Below, piece after piece: positions 59,169 to 64,000 of a stretch of 64,000 nucleotides of DNA. A program made the translations under genes and the position numbers. Under the pieces are notes generated by a model that saw only the letters and a list, made by a program, of their open reading frames with translations, searched no databases and was not told the DNA's origin. How positions within the stretch are numbered: the stretch's first letter is position 1; every line of letters starts with the position of its first letter. Source of the DNA: Bacteroidaceae bacterium (GTDB lineage Bacteria > Bacteroidota > Bacteroidia > Bacteroidales > Bacteroidaceae); assembly GCA_017650105.1 (NCBI GenBank), contig JAGCFO010000025.1:1-64000 (forward strand), read 5' to 3'.

Positions 59169-61181
59169 TCAGAACATTGCCTTCACTTGTTCGTAAACGT
59201 TCTGAGCAGTAAAGCCAAGTTTCTCATCCAACACCTTGTAGGGAGCTGAGAATCCGAAGCTTTCCAATCCGAACACTTTTCCGTTGGCGCCAACCAATCC
59301 TTCCAGAGTGACAGGAAGGCCGGCAGTCATACCAAACACCTTTGCTCCTGTGGGAATAACCTTCTCCTGATATTCCTTCGGCTGTGAACGGAAGAGCCCT
59401 TCGGAAGGAACACTCACCACGCGCACTTTCAGTCCGTCGGCACGCAGTAGAGGAGCACCGCTTACCAATGTGCTCACTTCGGAGCCACTTGCCACGAGAA
59501 TCACATCAGGATTCTCATCGCTACCTTCTACTATATATGCGCCCTTGGCTGCCTGACTATAATCATTGCCGGCAGGCAGGTTCACGATATTCTGACGACT
59601 GAAGATGAGCGCTGTAGGAGTTGCGGTATTCTCCATTGCCAAACGCCAGCAAGCAGTTGTTTCCTCGGCATCGGCAGGACGGAGCACAAGCATCGAATTA
59701 TGCCCGCTGTGATTGCGCAGTTTTTCCATCAAACGAATCTGTGCCTCTTGTTCAACTGGCTCGTGAGTAGGGCCATCCTCTCCTACCCTGAATGCATCGT
59801 GTGTCCAAATGAATTTGACAGGCACTTCCATAAGAGCCGCCATACGTACGGCTGGCTTCATATAGTCGCTGAAAACGAAAAATGTGCCGCAAGCAGGTAT
59901 CACACCTCCGTGCAGAGCCATACCTATGCAGCAGCAAGCCATCGTGAGCTCTGCCACACCTGCCTGGAAGAAAGCGCCGCTGAAATCGCCGCGCGTGAAA
60001 GCGTGCGTCTTTTTGAGGAAGCCGTCCGTCTTGTCGGAGTTGCTCAAGTCGGCACTTGCACAAATCATATTCTCCACCTGTTCAGCCAAAGCGCCGAGCA
60101 CGGTAGCCGAAGCGCCGCGTGTGGCTGCGTCTGCCTTTTGGCTGATGCTGTTCCAGTCAACAGCGGGAGCCTTGCCGGCAAACCATTCTGCCAGTTTCAC
60201 AGCTTTATCGGGGTTCTGTGCAGCCCAAGCAGCCTTCTCGCTACGACGCACAGCACAAATCTTCTCCAGCTCCTCAGCACGACGAGCGTAAAGTTCCTTC
60301 ACCTCGGGGAATACCTGGAATGGATTATCCACATCAGCACCCAAAGCCTTCATCGTATTGACATAAGCATCGCCTCCGAGCGGAGCACCATGTGTGGCAC
60401 AATTGCGCTCGTAACTGCTGCCGTCGGCCTTGAGGGCACCCTTGCCCATCACGCACTTTCCGATAATGAGTGAGGGTTGTCCCTTGACGGTAAGAGCCTC
60501 ATCGAGGGCGGCGCGAATCTGCGTCACATCGTTGCCGTTGATTGTCGTCACATGCCAGCCCCAAGCCTTATACTTCGCAGCTACATCTTCGCTTGTTACA
60601 GCATCGCACTCTGTGGAGAGCTGAATGTCGTTTGAGTCGTAGAACATAATCAGATTGTCGAGTCCCAGATGTCCTGCCACACGGCCTGCTCCCTGCGATA
60701 TTTCCTCCTGTACGCCTCCGTCGGAGATGTAGGCATAGATTTTATGCTTCATCACCTCTTCTCCAAGATGTGCTGCGAGGAATTTCTCGGCGATAGCTGC
60801 TCCTACGGCGTAGGCATGTCCTTGCCCGAGAGGACCGCTTGTGTTCTCGATGCCGCGCTGAAGATTGCGCTCGGGATGTCCCGGCGTGGGCGAGCCCCAT
60901 TGGCGGAGCTGAGCCAGCTCTTCCATCTTATACTTACCCGACAATGCGAGAACGCTGTAGAGCATTGGAGCCATATGCCCGGGATCGAGGAAGAAACGGT
61001 CTCTTCCCTCCCACTCGGGGTTCTTCGGATCGAAAACGAGGTATTCGCTATAAAGCACGTTAACGAAGTCGGCACCACCCATAGCGCCACCGGGGTGTCC
61101 TGACTTAGCTTTCTCTACCATCGAGGCAGCCAACACGCGAATGTTGTCGGCTGCGCGATTCATCAATTTAATGTCGTTCAT
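59169..61181 (-). CDS. tkt: Transketolase
   Basis: A 670-residue thiamine diphosphate enzyme of the non-oxidative pentose phosphate pathway. It shows KSGHPGGAMGGADFVNVLY, the ThDP motif from GRVAGHLGLDNLIMFYDSND, and the C-terminal HDAFRVGEDGPTHEPVEQ substrate loop. Length is typical. With rpiB downstream it forms a pentose phosphate pair, fitting the need to process xylulose 5-phosphate from arabinose. Divergent from msrA. Confidence 0.96.
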   Translation of the reverse strand: MNDIKLMNRAADNIRVLAASMVEKAKSGHPGGAMGGADFVNVLYSEYLVFDPKNPEWEGRDRFFLDPGHMAPMLYSVLALSGKYKMEELAQLRQWGSPTPGHPERNLQRGIENTSGPLGQGHAYAVGAAIAEKFLAAHLGEEVMKHKIYAYISDGGVQEEISQGAGRVAGHLGLDNLIMFYDSNDIQLSTECDAVTSEDVAAKYKAWGWHVTTINGNDVTQIRAALDEALTVKGQPSLIIGKCVMGKGALKADGSSYERNCATHGAPLGGDAYVNTMKALGADVDNPFQVFPEVKELYARRAEELEKICAVRRSEKAAWAAQNPDKAVKLAEWFAGKAPAVDWNSISQKADAATRGASATVLGALAEQVENMICASADLSNSDKTDGFLKKTHAFTRGDFSGAFFQAGVAELTMACCCIGMALHGGVIPACGTFFVFSDYMKPAVRMAALMEVPVKFIWTHDAFRVGEDGPTHEPVEQEAQIRLMEKLRNHSGHNSMLVLRPADAEETTACWRLAMENTATPTALIFSRQNIVNLPAGNDYSQAAKGAYIVEGSDENPDVILVASGSEVSTLVSGAPLLRADGLKVRVVSVPSEGLFRSQPKEYQEKVIPTGAKVFGMTAGLPVTLEGLVGANGKVFGLESFGFSAPYKVLDEKLGFTAQNVYEQVKAMF

Positions 61182-61316
61182 TGGTAATCGTTTTTTATTT
61201 AAGGTTAATATTTGTCAGCTATACTGCATTTGGGGTGCTAAGTTAAGCATTTTTTCGGAAAAAAGCAATTTTTACGTTTTTTGTTTGCTTTATGTGGAGA
61301 TAACTCCTTTTTATAT

Positions 61317-61324
61317 TATCTTTG
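61317..61324 (+). promoter_or_regulatory. -7 box of msrA
   Basis: TATCTTTG, 40 bp before the ATG at 61365. A matching -33 box was not clear. Confidence 0.5.
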
Positions 61325-61364
61325 CACGAAAGAAAACTATTTCCTTCTTCATCACAACGAAACT

Positions 61365-61877
61365 ATGACAAAAGAAATCTATCTGGCTGCAGGCTGCTTC
61401 TGGGGCGCCGAGCATTATCTGAAGCAAATTAGGGGTGTTGTCTTTACGCAGACGGGATTTGCCAACGGGCACACAGAGCATCCAAGTTACAAGGAGGTTT
61501 ATACCGACACGACAGGCTATGCCGAGACGGTTCTCGTCCGTTTCGACGATGAGATTCTTCCACTTTGTCTCCTCATCGAGCTTTATTTCCAATCCATCGA
61601 CCCTACAAGCCTCAACAAACAGGGAGAAGACGAGGGAACGCGCTATCGTACAGGCATTTACTACACTTCCCCTGATGATCTGCCTGTTATCCAAGCCGTC
61701 TACGATGCGGAAGCTGCCAAGCACGACAAACCTTTGTGCGTGGAGCTCCTTCCGCTGCAAAACTATTGGCCTGCAGAAGATTATCATCAAGATTATCTCG
61801 AAAAGAACCCTACGGGATACTGCCATTTGCCGAAAGCTTTGTTCGAGTTTGCGCGACAGGCAAATCGAGAAAAATAA
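61365..61877 (+). CDS. msrA: Peptide-methionine (S)-S-oxide reductase
   Basis: A 170-residue MsrA that repairs oxidised methionine. It starts MTKEIYLAAGCFWGAEHYLK, where Cys11 is the catalytic cysteine, and shows TGFANGHTEHPSYKEVYTDT, HDKPLCVELLPLQNYWPAED and HQDYLEKNPTGYCH. Only the MsrA domain is present. The start at 61365 is favoured because the -7 box precedes it; an upstream in-frame ATG at 61281 lies before the promoter. Confidence 0.94.
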   Translation: MTKEIYLAAGCFWGAEHYLKQIRGVVFTQTGFANGHTEHPSYKEVYTDTTGYAETVLVRFDDEILPLCLLIELYFQSIDPTSLNKQGEDEGTRYRTGIYYTSPDDLPVIQAVYDAEAAKHDKPLCVELLPLQNYWPAEDYHQDYLEKNPTGYCHLPKALFEFARQANREK

Positions 61878-61908
61878 CCACTCCACAGGCATCTCTCGAC
61901 AACGAAAA

Positions 61909-61989
61909 ATATGAAGAAGGGAAAAATATTTTTGGAGAACAAATAATTTTTTTTGGAGAACAAATATCGCGCGCTGAAGAAGGAAAAAA
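61909..61989. repeat. Intergenic AT-rich repeat, copy 7 (with doubled module)
   Basis: TATGAAGAAGGGAAAAATAT then the TTTTTGGAGAACAAATA module twice, TCGCGCGC and TGAAGAAGGAAAAAATC. It lies 32 bp after the msrA stop. Confidence 0.8.
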
Positions 61990-62164
61990 TCGGCAATTAA
62001 ACTCGAAGCATAACTATTACTCATATTGTCATTATGAGTATTCTTCTATCGGCAGCAAATTCCCGTGTGGGAAGTATTCTGTCGTCTGTCAAACAACAGC
62101 AGAAACTAATTCTTGATTCTCAGGATAGTATATCTAATATAAATATCAACGCTTATTGTCCTTA

Positions 62165-62383
62165 CTACTCTTTACCATAAAAATTGAACCACCCTATTTG
62201 AGCAAAGATGTAACACCAGCAAACGCCTTCCAAAATTGCAACAGCTAGAACTCCTAAGAAGCTCCAAATGCTATTTTTGGTTTTCATATAGTGCATCATA
62301 TACTTACTCCTCAGTCTAACGGAATTAAGTATCAACACTATGCAAAGAATTAAAAAAACACTTTCCTTCCCTATCTTTATCAT
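62165..62383 (-). CDS. Small hypothetical membrane protein
   Basis: A 72-residue frame with two hydrophobic segments, VFLILCIVLILNSVRL and FLGVLAVAILEGVCWCYIFA, and a short polar tail. Its AT content matches the surrounding gap, and no family is recognised. The start has no clear ribosome-binding site. Possible membrane protein; could be chance. Confidence 0.4.
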   Translation of the reverse strand: MIKIGKESVFLILCIVLILNSVRLRSKYMMHYMKTKNSIWSFLGVLAVAILEGVCWCYIFAQIGWFNFYGKE

Positions 62384-62901
62384 CGTTTTTCGTATATTAA
62401 TCTATTTATTGCAAAATAAGACTTTAGTTATTAGCTTTAGGATTTGAATAGTATTCTTTGGCCTTCCAGTATTGCATAAAAGATGTATTACCTTTTGTTA
62501 TGTCCACATGTTATAGATTCATTTGATAGTTCGAGCACAGTAATCTTATTCGAATTTGATTACAAAGATAGGTAGAAAAAATAAAAAATACAAGTTAAAA
62601 TTGCCATAATGTATGAAAAAGCATCCTGGATGTACGATATTTTTTCTTCATCATTAGTTCATAAAGGACAAATCTTCTTTCTTTTGAGAAACATGATAGA
62701 AGCGTAATGATTCGTTCCGTAAAAAGGGAAAATCGCATTATTATTGTTGTTTTGGCAAAGATAGTTGAAAAGAATCAAACTTATAAAAAGGACTACCATT
62801 CACATTAAAAGAATCAACAAGATTATTCTCTGAGAAAAAGAATTATTCATTAAGAATAAATCGTCAGAGTTAATATATCTGACTGAGATAAAATTGACTA
62901 T
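62384..62901. other. AT-rich gap, no gene seen
   Basis: 518 bp of AT-rich sequence between two minus-strand genes. No convincing reading frame, repeat or structured RNA was found. Confidence 0.5.
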
Positions 62902-63345
62902 TCAAAGATTCTCGTTCATCTGCCGTTCAATCTTATAAAGCGTATCAAAGAACCGCTTTGTGGCAACAGCGGGGCCAAACAACAAGATGCCGAAGACGTT
63001 CCAACCGAACATATGCCACCAAGAGGTGTGAGGACCTTCAATTCCCATCTCGAGAGCTTTTGCCTTCAGTTCTTCAGCAATGCGTGCCATCCACACAAGC
63101 GTGTAGATGAAAAGCGTAGGGATGCCTAACATGTACGCTACACAATAACGCTGAGTTCGATGCCCGAGAATCTCATCCAGCTCTTCCTGCAATCCTCCGA
63201 GTGGCATGTAGAAGAGAAAGAAGAGTCCAGCTGTGAAGAAATCGATAAAGCCGAACCAAAAACCGGGTCTGTTAGTATATTTGAATCTCAATTCCGATTC
63301 TGGGTTCTTTTTAGTCCAACTTCTTCTTGTTCTTCTCTTCGGCAC
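62902..63345 (-). CDS. DUF4234-like membrane protein
   Basis: A 147-residue protein with a basic, Arg-rich start (MPKRRTRRSWTKKNPESELR), then three to four helices: GFIDFFTAGLFFLFYMPLGG, YMLGIPTLFIYTLVWMARIA and MFGWNVFGILLFGPAVATKR. The pattern is like DUF4234 proteins, which are unknown in function, but the match is by eye. It is part of a run of small minus-strand genes and overlaps the next frame by 35 bp at 63311-63345. Confidence 0.6.
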   Translation of the reverse strand: MPKRRTRRSWTKKNPESELRFKYTNRPGFWFGFIDFFTAGLFFLFYMPLGGLQEELDEILGHRTQRYCVAYMLGIPTLFIYTLVWMARIAEELKAKALEMGIEGPHTSWWHMFGWNVFGILLFGPAVATKRFFDTLYKIERQMNENL

Positions 63346-63496
63346 GATAAGAGAGGACCATGCTAAGAATTCCCAAAGAATACCCTATCAAATTAAGGAT
63401 TTTGAGAAAATCCCATCTCGGTCTTGTTAGCCACACAAGGAATAGTACAGTAAACAAAACGGCAAGGGCAATTTGAGCTTTTTGCTTCTTGTTCAT
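63311..63496 (-). CDS. Small hypothetical membrane protein
   Basis: A 61-residue frame starting MNKKQKAQIALAVLFTVLFL, with two helices (the second about GYSLGILSMVLSYRA) and a charged tail EEKNKKKLD. The start at 63496 is chosen because the first residues are basic and then hydrophobic, as in membrane proteins. It overlaps the DUF4234-like gene at its 3' end by 35 bp, which suggests translational coupling. No family recognised. Confidence 0.55.
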   Translation of the reverse strand: MNKKQKAQIALAVLFTVLFLVWLTRPRWDFLKILNLIGYSLGILSMVLSYRAEEKNKKKLD

Positions 63497-63524
63497 ATAC
63501 GTTGTCAATAACAGCAGAAAATCT

Positions 63525-63818
63525 CTACTGCCTTCTTTCCCCCTTGAGGATAACCACATTCATCCTCTCTACTTCAATCTTCTCCCAAACCTGCTCTACC
63601 ACATAAGGCTCGTTAGCGAGGTATTCGTCCACTTCCTCACGGTTTTCAAACTCTACGACAAGAACGGAGCCCTTCATCTTCCCCTCCTCGTCGAGCAAGC
63701 CTCCAGCACAAACAATGTGCTCGCCAAGTCTGTCCATATTCTCCAAGTGGCGAGGACGAACCTCCATTCGCTTCGCAAGTTTTCCTTCTCCGTCGTAAGC
63801 TGTAATAACAAATTGCAT
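63525..63818 (-). CDS. YciI family protein
   Basis: A 97-residue small protein with the dimeric ferredoxin-like fold of YciI: MQFVITAYDGEGKLAKRMEV then RPRHLENM, GGLLDEEGKMKGSVLVVEFE and the end block LANEPYVVEQVWEKIEVERM. A His in RPRHLENM is at the site expected for the family's active His. The reaction of the family is not known in most species. It is followed by the two small membrane genes on the same strand. Confidence 0.85.
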   Translation of the reverse strand: MQFVITAYDGEGKLAKRMEVRPRHLENMDRLGEHIVCAGGLLDEEGKMKGSVLVVEFENREEVDEYLANEPYVVEQVWEKIEVERMNVVILKGERRQ

Positions 63819-63971
63819 AATAAATCGATATTTATGATTAATGAAATCCTTTCTTCTGTTCGATAACGCCAGCAGAATCGGTGCAAATATAAAAGATTAT
63901 GTCCGAAAAACCCAAGCATTATGCTCTTTAAACCATAAAGTCTGACGATATTTATAAAAGCCAGCCAAATT

Positions 63972-63998
63972 TATATAAATGACGGCGTCATTTATATA
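63972..63998. repeat. Perfect 13-bp inverted repeat at the window end
   Basis: TATATAAATGACG (63972-63984) and CGTCATTTATATA (63986-63998) are exact complements around one central G. It could be an operator or a protein-binding palindrome for a gene beyond the window. Confidence 0.6.
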
Positions 63999-64000
63999 GA

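Overview
The window looks like a chromosome segment of a Bacteroidales bacterium, most like Prevotellaceae, at roughly 50% G+C. The reasons are the recurring Bacteroidetes promoter pair (TTTG about 20 nt upstream of TAnnTTTG), the absence of strong Shine-Dalgarno sites, and family markers such as HU-HIG DNA-binding protein, smalltalk peptide, DUF4248, UpxY antiterminator, histone-H1-like protein, GH97/GH36/GH51 glycosidases and a BspA-type leucine-rich-repeat protein. No tRNA, rRNA, CRISPR array, transposase or integrase was recognised.

Layout. 1-1.4 kb: 3' end of an HU-like gene, a 608-bp gap with a long hairpin, and the tiny smalltalk gene. 1.6-14.8 kb: GH51 arabinofuranosidase, acyl-CoA ligase, a two-gene CHR transporter, purL, and DUF805/DUF4153 membrane proteins. 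14.9-25.1 kb: K+-dependent membrane pyrophosphatase, mannose-1-phosphate guanylyltransferase, a secreted Ser/Arg-repeat protein, an unknown secreted protein, DsbD and a ZIP transporter. 25.1-29.8 kb: a sialic acid operon on the minus strand (transporter, lyase, epimerase, mutarotase). 30-33 kb: a BspA/dockerin surface protein, then a gene-poor 1.67-kb segment bounded by two 247-bp inverted arms and carrying DUF4248. 33-47.9 kb, mostly minus strand: alpha-galactosidase, UpxY, histone-like protein, PcrA helicase, a ClpB without its N-domain, an EF-hand membrane protein, rubrerythrin (plus), ATP-grasp enzyme, acyltransferase and GT8 glycosyltransferase. 48.3-57.7 kb: an arabinose operon on the plus strand (mutarotase lipoprotein, Na+ symporter, araD, araA, FGGY kinase, GH97). 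57.8-63.8 kb: GNAT-YoaP, rpiB, transketolase, msrA and small membrane or unknown proteins.

How the genes work together. GH51, possibly GH97, the mutarotase, symporter, AraA, the kinase and AraD would release L-arabinose and carry it to D-xylulose 5-phosphate, which RpiB and transketolase feed through the pentose phosphate pathway. The nan operon would convert host sialic acid to GlcNAc. GH36 adds alpha-galactoside use. Together this suggests a gut or oral glycan forager.

The least explained features are the inverted-arm element at 31294-32960, in which both arms hold an outward promoter and an identical 64-bp stretch containing a short basic reading frame, and a family of AT-rich intergenic repeats (seven copies) that always lies just 3' of a gene. 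Function statements rest on recognising family motifs by eye; no database search was run.
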